This document shows positions 45,886 to 56,614 of a stretch of 64,000 nt of DNA, piece by piece (position 1 is the first letter of the stretch; every line of letters starts with the position of its first letter). Both the position numbers and the translations under genes were made by a program. The DNA is from Ooceraea biroi (lineage: Eukaryota; Arthropoda; Insecta; Hymenoptera; Formicidae). A model generated the notes under the pieces. It made no database searches, had not been told where the DNA came from, and saw only the letters and a program-made list of their open reading frames with translations. The stretch covers positions 6,634,001-6,698,000 of the forward strand of contig NC_039515.1 in NCBI RefSeq assembly GCF_003672135.1, given 5' to 3'.

Positions 45886-48800
45886 ACATGGCTCCATTTA
45901 ACTTTAACCAATCAAACAAAATTCTTACGCTTATTAATTCATAATTTTCTAATTTCTCTCTTTCTTGCTATGACTATATTGATGTAATAACAACGAAAAT
46001 TTCTGAAATGGTCGCTGTCAGCCCTTAGTCAGCGCAAACCAGTGTAGTAAAAAGATTATTGTTGGAAGGGTGATGTTTTCCTTCGGGCTCGCCTTTACGT
46101 CGTCCCAAATGGATGATCCTCTCTCTAATCCGCTGGTCTTGAACCATCGACTTGCTCACTGTCACGCGGGGGCCATCTCGAACGAGAGCTATCGGTTTCG
46201 GGCGTAACAACCCTTTTCGAACCCCACCGAGATAAGGGAACATGGGGAGCGTAGGGAACGCGCAGGGTTCGCGTGGTCTCCTTATCGCCGACCGGGGTAA
46301 TGCTTCTCTTTCGTACCCTTTCGAGCGTAAATCAAGTCGATTACACGGTGATTTAGGACAAACGGGTCCGCAGAGTACCGCGCCTTTCGAAACAACCCCC
46401 TACCTTCATCATTTCGCTAATAATAATGTATAGCATTTTTATTATAACATTTAATTCCCGACGAAAGAATAGACTCTCTCCTTTAATGAGGGTTTATGAA
46501 AATAATTAAGCAGATGTACGAAACGCATGAGTTACAAAAGTTGTAAACTTAATGTGATACAGGGTGGGTAAAAAAATATTATACATCTTCAATTATAAAT
46601 TTTTTGATAAACTAGGAGCTTGCGATTTATAATTGATACAAGTTTTGATGATTTCCAAATCTTTTGATTTAACCAGATGGTAAAACAAAATAATAAGTCC
46701 TGCGTTTTTGTCCAAATACGTGAAATTACGAGAAATAAAAGGGAAAGCACCCAGTACGAATACGGGGCGAACGTGATTTCTGGACCCTTACCGCAACTCG
46801 AATCAAACCGTGACTCGTGCGGCACCCTGTAGAGAATGGTTGCAATATTCGGGAGGGCAAGTACCTCCCGTTAGCAATATTACATGGTGCGTCCGAGAAG
46901 TGGGGGCGAGAGGGCTGGTGAGCAATGGATCGTCGACCCTCGCAGTCAGCGGTTAACGTTCAGACGCCTCGTACGTTACGTTCGAAACTGTAACTCGCAA
47001 AGGCGTGGGGTGATAAAGCAGCAGCCTTTATATATTTTCTGAAGCTGAAAGACGGACGGTGAACATAAATTGTCTTAATTGGTGGAATACTATCGAGTGC
47101 AAACGTGAGAGTGGCGAAACGGTGGCAAAGAACTACCCCTTAGGTTGTCTAGGATGAAAGAAAAGAATTTAGTATCACATAAATTTTGTAATAAAATTAT
47201 AGACCACATAATTATATCTGGATTACTAAACTAATTAAATTTTCTTACGATAAAAAAAGGGAAATAAAATGTGAAACATAGTGGAATCCTAAATACAAAC
47301 ATTAAATCAATTTATAAACTATAAATACGAATTTGTATTGTTTAAAAGAATTCTTTATGCGCAAGTTTATTGTTCCAACATTCACCTAGAAATATAAACG
47401 GATATTGACGTGAGGTGGACACATGTTCAAACTCGAAATGGGACTCGAAATTGCCGCGGGGGGAATCAAAGCTCGCTGTTGACAGGAACATCCCCAATTT
47501 CCTCATGGGGAAAACCGCGTAATAGGCCTCCCACGCTGCTGGTTACTGCATGTACACACTACATGATTGGTTTCGACTCAGGTGTGTTTCGTGACTGTGG
47601 TTTGAACAGCCCTGGAATAGCGATCGCCGATCGATTAGCCGCGACATGTTAAATGCCGCGATGAACGCCACGATGAATAATTCTCACCTTTCGTGGAAAT
47701 CGAAAGTCTGGCGCCTCAAGTGAAGCAAAAATCGCAGATTATATTCGGAACTAAATACAATTGATTCTAATTTTTGGTGAACTAATTATAATTTCTAATT
47801 ATAATTGGAATTAATTTACGGAGACTTGACAAATTAGTTTCCTTGTAATAAAATTGTAATAAAAATATTTTAGCGTTTCCATAAAAGTTATTCAAGATAA
47901 CGTGGGCTGTTAAGAAAGAGAAACGGTGGCCGTATGTACGAGATAACGATTGATAAAATTATTATGGAGGGGGGAAGTATCTGCCACACGCGGCGAAGAT
48001 AAACAGAATCCGTTTTCGATACGTGGAAGAAAGTGTGTTCATGGTGAGTGATTATTCTAATTTAAAACCACTTGAAAGATTAAACGGAGAACAAGATTAT
48101 AGTATCGCTCGCATTCTCGACGAAAAATTTCGAGGAGCCCTTTATATTCGAGCTCGCTTTTCAAATTTTATTAATTTTATTATTCACATACTAACTGCAT
48201 ATTCATCAAGGAACTTTCAGATATAATTTCGGAATATTCCGTACGTTTATGCGGCAGTTCTCATGGATATAATTCCGAGCGAAAATAAATAGACGACACA
48301 TGGCCAAAGAGAGCTCCTTTGTTCGAGAATCGTTCTCCGACCAATCGATATCGTCCCGGTCGGCACTCAAGGCGTCGTCTCCTTGCCGCAGTACACGCTT
48401 TACGATCGTAAAAAATGAGATGTTTTCACGGCGCCGATTTCGGAAAATAAACCCCGCGCTACGCCGCGAAAAGAGTCTCGGAAAGCCATCTACTCGGAAG
48501 AGGCGCGCTCGGTTTATTTGAACTCTCGCGCCCGGTTCGCGTACTTCAAAGGCGCGCGAATGTTTGCTGTTGCCTGTTGTGTGCTCATATGCGCTCGCTC
48601 TCAATTCAGTAAAATGACAAATTCAGCGCAATTGGAAAAAGAATTGAACGTGTGAAAGACATATAAAATAAAATATAAAAACAAGTGGCAAAAGCGGAGA
48701 TAGAAAACGGAATCAAAAAGCAGGAGGAATAAGATGTAAAACAGGAAAGCTTTACAGTTTTAATGATAGAAGTAGCAGAAGCAAACGTAACGGAGATACG

Positions 48801-49359
48801 ATAAATTCAGAAAGCCAGGAAAATTAGATGAAGGTAGTGGGAAAGATGGTGTACTCAGAGAAGAAGCATGCATCTTTGGTGCAATTGGGATTCCCTTTGT
48901 GAGTTAAATATTTTTAATTAAAAATTTCATCACCGATGGGAAGCAGTCGAAAAACTTTCAGTCTCCTTCTTTTGATAAGGAAAAGTAATTGCAAGCGAGA
49001 GTAAAATGAACCGGCGTATGCGTTTCTCAGTAAAGGGCGAGCGACAGAAAAACGCGTTTGACCCGCGGATCTTTTGTCCCACGTTTATGGCTCTTCCATT
49101 CCTCCGTGCGTTTACGATCCTCGCCGTAAAAGCCTAAGGAGCCTTCCGGCTTACACCCCTGTGACTCACTCGTGACTCCACGTGGAGAAAGATGGAGGCG
49201 ATGCGCACACACCCTTGCTTCAACTTGATGAACATTTCGTCAGGTTCTCGTTCTCTGTTCTGTATTTTCCAGAAATTCCTCTCTTTTAGAGGAATACATC
49301 CTTACAGTTGAAGAACTCTCACTAATTATCGGTTATTAGTAAATTGTTTCTTTGAAATC
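45886..49359. other. Intron D-E segment without recognised gene
   Basis: Contains a GC-rich patch at 46025-46430 and a possible short transposon at 46558-46831 (both described separately). The rest is AT-rich or mixed, with short frames of no recognisable type. Confidence 0.4.
46558..46831. mobile_element. Possible short element with TACAGGGTG ends
   Basis: TACAGGGTG at 46558 and its reverse complement CACCCTGTA ending at 46831 bound 274 bases. The outermost TA could be a Tc1/mariner-type target duplication. The inverted match is short, so chance is possible. Confidence 0.4.
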
Positions 49360-49361
49360 TA

Positions 49362-50648
49362 TTGGGTTGGCCAAAAAGTAATTGCGTTTTTTTTATATAA
49401 ATAAAAGGCGAATTTTTCGTGGGAAACAAAAACTTTATTAAACAATATATTGTCCATTTTGTTTGATTATCTTTTGCCATTTTTCAGGCAACTTCGTGAT
49501 TCCGCGCTCAAAAAAGTTCTTATCTTTTTCAGCAAAAAACTATTCCAACAACGATTTCATATCCTCGTCAGCAGTAAAGGTTTTACCATTCAAGGCGTTT
49601 TGCAAAGAACGAAACGAATGGTAATCTGATGGTGCCAGGTCTGGCGAACATGGTGGATGTGGTAACATCATGGTAACACATCCCATCCAAGCTGCAACAA
49701 TTTTTCACGAGTGACCAAACTTGTATGTGGTCTAGCGTTATCGTGGCGAAACACAACGCCTTTGCGATTCACCAATTCTCGACGTTTCTGTTTGATGGCA
49801 TCATTTAATTTATCCGGTTGACGACAGTATACGTCTGAATTAATGGTTTGATTCCTCGCAAGCAGCTCAAAATACACAATACCTTTAAAGTCCCACCAGA
49901 CTGACAGCATAATCTTTCTTTGGCGAATATCTGCTTTTCAAGTGCTTTCAGCAGGTTCATCACGATCTTTTTCGTTTGACGTTGTTGTAGACGATCGATT
50001 TTTCGTCGCCTGTTATCATACGTTTCAAAAATCGATCATTTTCCTCACGTTTCAAAAGAGAATCGCAGATGTCAATACGCTTAGTGAGATGAATTTCTTT
50101 CAGCTCATGTGGTACCCAAATATCGAGCTTACTAATGTATCCAAGTCGTTTTAAATGCTTTTCAACACTCGATTTCGATATGTTAAGATTCTCAGCAATC
50201 TCTCGTGTCGTTAAACGCCGATTCGAATCGATCAGTGCCTTTATTTTGTCATCATCAATTTCGATTGGCCTTCCTGAGCGTGGTGCATCTTTCACATTAA
50301 AATCTGCAGATCGAAATTTAGTAAACCAATTTTGACACTGCCGCAGCTTTAAAGCATCTTCGCCATATACATCAGATAACTTTTTATGAGCTTGCACAGC
50401 GTTTTTCCCTTTTCGGAAGTAATAAAACAAAATATGAGGAAAATGTTCTTTTTGATTTTCCATTTTGAAATCGACGGCAAAGAAACAATTGTTAACGAAA
50501 TCGCGTACTTTCTTTTTCTAAAACAAGCTTGAACCGTGAGTCGTTAACCTACATAATGAATTTGCGGTTTAGAATGAAGTTAGTTACATTTCAAGACGTG
50601 TATGTCCATCTATTGGAAAAAAACGCAATTACTTTTTGGCCAACCCAA
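49362..50648 (-). mobile_element. Mariner element, 1,287 bp, defective, twin of 27744-29030
   Basis: TTGGGTTGGCCAAAAAGTAA ends, with TA at 49360-49361 and 50649-50650. Its bases correspond one-to-one in length with the copy at 27744-29030 (coordinates sum to 78392 at start codon, stop and both ends). Confidence 0.93.
49438..50463 (-). pseudogene. Mariner transposase, same lesions as at 27929
   Basis: MENQKEHFPHILFYYFRKGK opening. It has the same GDEKS substitution, the same deletion and stop after NVKRKRS, and the same GATGTTACCA duplication with frame loss. The differences from the twin are scattered substitutions (for example WVPHEL here, WVAHEL there; HDNARPH here, YDNARPR there). The in-frame TAG of the twin reads as TAG here too (about 49540). 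Confidence 0.9.
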
Positions 50649-50650
50649 TA

Positions 50651-51230
50651 TATTTTTAATTCTGCGCTGTTTTTTAAATAAATTTAATTTATTTAAATGA
50701 ATGTTGAACATTTATTTAAATGTTTTCTAATATTTATAATATTAATATAACATATATTGTGCATTCGCACAGGAGACAGAATTAAGAATTGAAGATGATC
50801 TGAAGAATAACAGCGACGAAAATTGCCGACGTGTCGCGTCGCGATGGCGCCCATGCTCTGAATCATGCCATGAGGGTTCTAACTTCTGTCAAGCTGCGAG
50901 AATCGATATCCCTGAGAGCGAAAGAGTCCTTGACCGTGGCTACACACGGACAATGACAATAGTATCGGTTCCGTTTTAAATGCTCAGTATTTTTAACGTC
51001 AAGATTAAATATCGAAGGCAAAAACCAATATACATTCTAAAATCGTCTTATCGTACGTTAAGTTTTACTTAACATTTCCTTTACAATATAAAATACTAAT
51101 ATAATTTTAGAAGAATATAATTGTCTTGTCGATATTGATTAAGTAATGTTTATTAAGTGATCAAACAATCCATCTTGTATTAAAATATCCAAATTTGCAT
51201 GTGATTAACGTATGTTATTCTGAAAAACAG
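50651..51230 (+). other. 3' end of intron D-E
   Basis: AT-rich. It ends in the acceptor of exon E. No gene seen. Confidence 0.5.
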
Positions 51231-51584
51231 AGGGTGCCGGGCGGAGGGGGCGTGATTGTGGGGGGTGGCGCGGGGTCGGCCACCCCCCAAGGGGCGCAGC
51301 AGGGTAACAGTCACAATCTGGTGTACCGCGTGGTAGGGTCGCGTGGACATCCCGGCGGCCATCATCCTCATGTGAAGAAGTCCGACAGCTCTCAACAGAC
51401 CGAGAGCTCGGTCTTCAGGCATCAGCAGCATCAGCAGCAACAGCAGCAGCAACAGCAAAGTTCGAACGGTTCTGGCAGCAGCTCTAACAGCCAGCAATGG
51501 AAAAAGTACATCGAGGCGGGCGCTGCGAGGGAGAGAGACAAGGAGGGCGCGCCACCCAGCCCTAGTCCCTCCAGAAGGTCACAG
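51231..51584 (+). CDS. sick: Neuron navigator (sickie/NAV2) internal exon E, polyglutamine
   Basis: The exon follows TTCTGAAAAACAG and ends CACAG|GTGAGA, in phase 0 at both ends. It adds 118 residues starting RVPGGGGVIVGGGAGSATPQ. A CAG/CAA tract at 51420-51458 encodes nine consecutive glutamines after two short HQQ units, and a Ser/Gly/Asn run follows. The tail is QQWKKYIEAGAARERDKEG, then a Pro/Ser-rich stretch, then SRRSQ. WKKYIEAGA recalls the short conserved block seen between low-complexity stretches in navigators. The glutamine tract should vary in length between individuals. The acceptor lacks a strong pyrimidine tract; an alternative AG two bases downstream would break the frame. Confidence 0.8.
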
Positions 51585-51957
51585 GTGAGATACTTTGAGA
51601 GGTATTGGATACGTGAGACCCTTTGGTTTATATACTCACCGTAAATTGCATGTTAAAATTAACTGTAGTCGTATATTGGTAGTTGATAGGGTGACTCATT
51701 GGTACTCACGTAGAGAAAATAAGAGAGAGAGAAAGAGATTGCAATAGTACGTAAAAATATAAATAGTAATTAATTTTTGTTTAATTCAATAGTTTATTCT
51801 TTAAAATTAAAGCTTTCGAAAAGCTAGATAATTATTAATAAAACCAAGTAATTCCTCTGATTGACCACCTAGATAATTATATTAATTATTATCCTATTAT
51901 AACTGCTATGACATTGTAAGTGTGTGATATTATTAATGTTAGCGTTTGAATGTACAG
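51585..51957 (+). other. Intron E-F
   Basis: 373 bases, AT-rich, GTGAGA donor and TGTACAG acceptor. No other feature. Confidence 0.8.
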
Positions 51958-52185
51958 GATAAACACCGGAAACAAACCATGGCCGAATATGCGAACGGCG
52001 AGAAACCGCAGAAAGTTTCGTCGGGCACGTCGACCAGCAGTAGCAGTAAGGTTCGCGGGGTACCGCAAAGTTTCGGTTACGTTAAGAGACACAGCGCGGG
52101 CACCAGTCCAAGTCCCAATGGCGTCCAGAATGGCGGCAAGGATGCTACCAGGACGGCTCAAGTCAGCGCCGTGCCAAGAACCAAG
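51958..52185 (+). CDS. sick: Neuron navigator (sickie/NAV2) internal exon F
   Basis: The acceptor is TGAATGTACAG and the donor is CCAAG|GTTAGT, with phase 0 at both ends and 76 residues. It begins DKHRKQTMAEYANGEKPQK and includes KVRGVPQSFGYVKRHSAG, which matches the navigator motif of a VRG(I/V)P..FGYVKR core. That core makes the exon one of the more diagnostic. The rest is Ser/Thr-rich. The following 1.7-kb intron holds a complete fold-back element (52337-53793). Confidence 0.88.
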
Positions 52186-52336
52186 GTTAGTATAACGGTT
52201 TTGCTATTATTACAGATCGTAGAAAGTGTCAGGACAGAAACTAAAAAATGTTTGAATTACAAAACCTAGAATCGAAAACCTTTCACATTTTTGGATCGTA
52301 GACTTTTAGAATCTTCTCTCTTTTTATCTTTAATTA

Positions 52337-53793
52337 ACAAGTAAACCTACGGAAGTGTCACTCTCCGATTTTTCTGAAATTTGGATATGTTATAATACAT
52401 GAAAAACTAAGGGCCAAGTATTTTTTTTTAGCGGCGGAAAAACATATTTAGGGGGTGAAACGACCCCCCAAAATGGGGGGTAAAATGGAAAAATTGCGAT
52501 ATCTTTGAGACCAGTGAAGCGATTTTAATGATTTTTGGTATGAAAGTATCTTTCGATAGAAGACGAAAATCGGCCTAGATATGTTGGAAGGGGAGTGAAA
52601 ATTAGGGGGTGAACTACCCCTAAAGTGACCAATTTCTTGCTGCAAAAAATCAGTTTTGATCTGATCGAAGTAAAATCTATTAAAACTTCAAGAGGAAAGC
52701 TAATTAAGGAACACGTATTTTTTTGTTTTGTTTTATATAAATATTTAGGGGGTAAACAATCCCTAAATTGCCGCGTTCGTTTGGCATTGCGCATGAAACA
52801 CCTTGTGAAACTATATTTTTTAACTGTTCGATCTTTTTAATATATTGGTTTTTTAAGTCGCTGAATCCGAATCTGAAATCAGATTTTCAAAATTCAATAT
52901 GGCGGATCCAATATGGCGGACGAAAACTTTAAAAATTACTTGAATAGACAGTAACTCGACATGCGACTTTCAAAATACAATAAAATCAACTTTTGACATT
53001 TATTGTTAGTTATGTGAAGTGAATTAACCATGTTAAAAATATTAATCGTTTATAATAAAATTGTTTAAACAATGTAGCTAAAAAATGAAATGAAAAATGA
53101 TTAGAGTGAGTCCCCTTGCCTCTCACTATTTTCTGTAAGTGTGTCAGAACACGATTCATTGTTAGAACGCTTATGTACAGGTAACGAAAGATTTTTTTTG
53201 TTATTTCAATTTTATTATTTTTTTTGTCGTTTTAATTTTTTTTGTGTTTTTATTTCATTAATTTTTTTATTATTACTTTTATTTTATAAATGGCTGATTT
53301 GACAATTAAATCATTTTTTGAAAGTTTTGCATACATGATATTCGTTAAAAAAATGTATTGTGCACAAAGATTTTTTGCACCAAGCACATCTTTATTACTG
53401 CACACACATTGCAGAACCCGCAAGATGTCTCACAATTTTTAAAACAGAAATCAACGGGATTATCAAATTCCAACGGTTTTTCTTTTATATACCCACTTTT
53501 ATACCATGAGTATTTAATAAGATTTTGAATTTTCACTCCCCTTCCAACATACCTAGGCCGATTTTCGTCTTCTATCGAAAGATACTTTCATACCAAAAAT
53601 CATTAAAATCGCTTCACTGGTCTCAAAGATATCGCAATTTTTCCATTTTACCCCCCATTTTGGGGGGTCGTTTCACCCCCTAAATATGTTTTTCCGCCGC
53701 TAAAAAAAATACGTGTCCCTTAGCTTTTCATGTATTATAACATATCCAAATTTCAGAAAAATCGGAGAGTGACACTTCCGTAGGTTTACTTGT
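52337..53793. mobile_element. Fold-back transposon, 1.46 kb, in intron F-G
   Basis: Inverted ends ACAAGTAAACCTACGGAAGT on both sides. The arms are about 270 bases (52337-52606 and 53526-53793) and contain mirrored GGGGGGTAAAATGG and GCGGCGGAAAAACAT. The interior is AT-rich and holds a minus frame (53345-53536) with a cysteine cluster, CFKNCETSCGFCNVC, that might be a relic of a zinc-binding domain. No clear target duplication was found. It fills most of the intron. Confidence 0.8.
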
Positions 53794-53919
53794 AAGAGAA
53801 AAATTAAAATACGTATGATCTTTATAACCTTATGATTTTATAATAGAAGTTTCAGATGAATTATTCTTAATTATGAAATTGTTGATTTTAAATCAGAATT
53901 TCTTGTTTCTTGTTCGTAG

Positions 53920-54337
53920 GTCAAGGTATCCGGTGGCACTCAAACATGCACCACGGAGTTGCAGGCAAATTCCTCAGGGTCCAGCCAGGGTCACCATTAC
54001 AAGAGCTACAGCCTCACCGGGCCCAGTGCCAGCCAGCTCTCGCAGTCGGTCCGGGACCGTCTTATGCTGGGTTCCCAAAGTCTGCCAAAACCGGGCAGTC
54101 CAGAATTTACCGCTCTCTTCGCGTCTGCTCATCATCGAGAGAGAGGTACCGGTGTTGGACCGGCGAGCGCACCATTCTCACCTCGTGTACTGAAACCGTC
54201 TGACGGCAGCCTCAGTGACACATGCAGTAATTACGCCGCACCTGATCTCCAGGGTTACTATGGCACACCCAACAGCCCTTACACCACTTCATGGATGAGG
54301 CATAGTAACACCTACACGCCTAGCGGACGATCTCAAG
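53920..54337 (+). CDS. sick: Neuron navigator (sickie/NAV2) internal exon G
   Basis: The acceptor is TTGTTCGTAG and the donor is CTCAAG|GTAGTT. The exon enters in phase 0 and leaves one base of a glycine codon. The peptide begins VKVSGGTQTCTTELQANSSG. It contains YKSYSLTGPSASQLSQSVRD, RLMLGSQSLPKPGSPEFTAL and LKPSDGSLSDTCSNYAA, and ends TPSGRSQ. These are characteristic navigator segments (YSLTGPSASQLSQSVR). About 139 residues, Ser/Pro-rich, with no globular domain apparent. It probably lies just N-terminal of the conserved RSNSIRSTKSEK block in exons H and I. Confidence 0.9.
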
Positions 54338-54808
54338 GTAGTTTGATCGGAAACATGTCAAACTCTGTTAAAAATTTTAATTAAAAGATATTAGGAAAAG
54401 ATATTTTTGTCAAAATCATAATTAGATTGGCCAATAGAGAAATTATTGATTTAAGATAATAAAGTCTGTAGATATAGCGGATAGAATTTCTTCTTCAATT
54501 TTTGAAAATGTATCTTTCTTGCTAAAAATTAAGATATTGTAATAACTGCTTTTACAAGAAAATGCATTTTCGTAAAGTTATATTTATATTTAATTAAATA
54601 ACATTGATAAAATATCTTAAATTTCAATCTCTTCATATCTTACACCTATAATATGATTTACATACTTGTTTCGTATATATTTATTTTACGTTTATTTCAC
54701 TGTATAATAATTAATTTATATTTTTATTCCTGTTCTATTTCTCTTTTCTAATTTTTTCTCATTTTTATTTTACTTTTGTTTTTATTTCGAAATTACCATT
54801 TCTTTCAG
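54338..54808 (+). other. Intron G-H
   Basis: 471 bases, AT-rich, GTAGTT donor and TTTCTTTCAG acceptor. No other feature. Confidence 0.8.
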
Positions 54809-54950
54809 GAATGGGCTTGTGCGAGGCAGATAGCGTGGAATCGTTGGGTTCACATCGCGCGAGTTTGACGCATGCTCGTTTGCTGATGCATCAAAGAGAC
54901 TCTACAGGATCACCGGCGCCGCCCAGACTGAACAGGAGCAACTCCATCAG
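54809..54950 (+). CDS. sick: Neuron navigator (sickie/NAV2) internal exon H
   Basis: The acceptor is CATTTCTTTCAG and the donor is ATCAG|GTGCGC. Two bases (GA) complete the glycine left by exon G, and the exon ends with AG of an arginine codon. The peptide is GMGLCEADSVESLGSHRASL, then THARLLMHQRDSTGSPAPPR, then LNRSNSIR. The LNRSNSIR end continues into RSTKSEKMYPSML of exon I, a nearly invariant navigator junction. A 6.4-kb intron separates H from I and holds the third internally expanded mariner. Confidence 0.9.
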
Positions 54951-56612
54951 GTGCGCTCCGATCTTATCGCGCTTCGCTTATTGGTTTCCATTTCCTCAAC
55001 AATATTCTTAAGACACCCTCAAACCATCAATGTTATATTTTATCTTTATAATAATCTAATTGTGAAGTGTTATATATGTTCTAACAATTTATTGGACAGT
55101 TATATACATTACAAAAATGTTATTAATAATTTCTGATTCTTTTTTATTTTATATTCTTTCTGTATCTCTAAGGAATAATTTTATATATCTTAATATTTAA
55201 AAAATACAAATACGTGTGCATATATTGATTGTTCGAGGGTTTGAGGAATGATCTGATTGCGAACGTCGATATGCATAGTTGCATGCCATAGAGGATGCGA
55301 ATGTGTTTAGCATTCAATCTCTCGATCGACGAGCAGTTTTCTCTCTTTCTTTCAGTCTGTCCTTGTCACTCATTTTTTGACTAATTAATTCGACCGTAAA
55401 ATAACGTAGGACAATTTGATTGACGGTTCTAGCCATCTGCGGGACAGGACATTCCCAAGGTAGTGCGAAAGTACACACTCGACAAGCCCGTTTTCCATGC
55501 ATAAGTATCAAAAACACATGAACAGAGTTGTAACACATACGTACATGTACACATGAGAATCGCCCTCGCACGCACCCGTGAGTCCCCAGAGACTTGATCC
55601 CTCGAATCCTTAGATACTTCGCAGAGTCTGCCTAGGATCCAAGAATAAATCTTTTAAGATCTTGGAATTTAAGATGAGCTAGGGGTAAATTGTGGATCCT
55701 AAAATCAGGAATCGTAGATACCAAAATCTCAGGACCTGCAACAGCGTGGATTCTGAGATCTCTGGAGTTAGGTATCATGAGATCTTAAGATTAAAAGTTT
55801 GAGATCAAAGATTGTAGATTTAAAAATCCTAGGATCTAGAAGATCATGGACTGTGAGATCTTTGAATTCGAGGATCAAAAATTGGTGGATGTGGAAATAT
55901 TCGGAATCCGGAATCGAAGATTCTTGGATCCTTGATACTCCTAAAATTCTCGAGTTCCATTGGATTCTGGACTTTCCGAGGGCCTTATACAGGCAATATC
56001 ACGCAACAACACGTAAAACATAATTTTGATTCACCGAGTGTGTCCCACGCGTGTCTCTGACGTGCTGTGCTGATCGTTTATCCGTGCCGCAGATTCGACG
56101 TTTGCTACTGTGCCAAACTTCGTTGTTCGATCGTGTTGCTTGTGTGGCTGCATGCATGCAAGTGGTGCTTCATCGATATTCCGAATATCGAGCAATCGAC
56201 GGGTTACGCATCCGCCGTGCACATTCGTTCTACGTGATCGTTACGCGAGAGTATCGCGTAACTCGCGGAACGCAATCCGGTACGCCCGATTAAACAACAT
56301 TTCAATACGGAAATAATGATGTACTCGTGCTGGAATGATGGCGCGGATCGATAATTCTCGCTCGATTGCCGCGGGGAATTGAGTGTGCGCGATGCTGCGG
56401 ACCGTCCTGGAGTGGTCCTCCACTTCCTGCTGGAGTGGAAGTGAGCTTATCTTTTAATTAGAGGCCCCTTCCGGGATCGGTTAATTGCGCGCACACTCGA
56501 CAGGTAGGCAAGCATGTTCTCGTTGTCGAAACACTCGAAACCCTCTCCGTCGCTATAAGCAATTGGTACTCTTAATCTTATTTCCAATCATTGTCATAAA
56601 TATTCGGTGATA
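54951..56612 (+). other. 5' part of intron H-I
   Basis: Starts GTGCGC. It contains the GATC-rich degenerate repeat at about 55590-55960. No gene recognised; 56040-56420 is CpG-rich. Confidence 0.5.
55590..55960. repeat. Degenerate GATC-rich tandem repeat
   Basis: Dense recurrence of AGATC, GGATC, GAATC and GAGATCT within AT-rich spacers (for example GAGATCTTAAGATT, CCTAGGATCTAGAAGATC, GGATCCAAGAATAAATC). The spacing is irregular, about 10-25 bases. It looks like an old, decayed short-period satellite. Confidence 0.6.
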
Positions 56613-56614
56613 TA

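Noticed and set aside
46025..46430. Fragment of ribosomal RNA
   Set aside because: The GC-rich look suggested it, but no recognisable conserved rRNA block was found.
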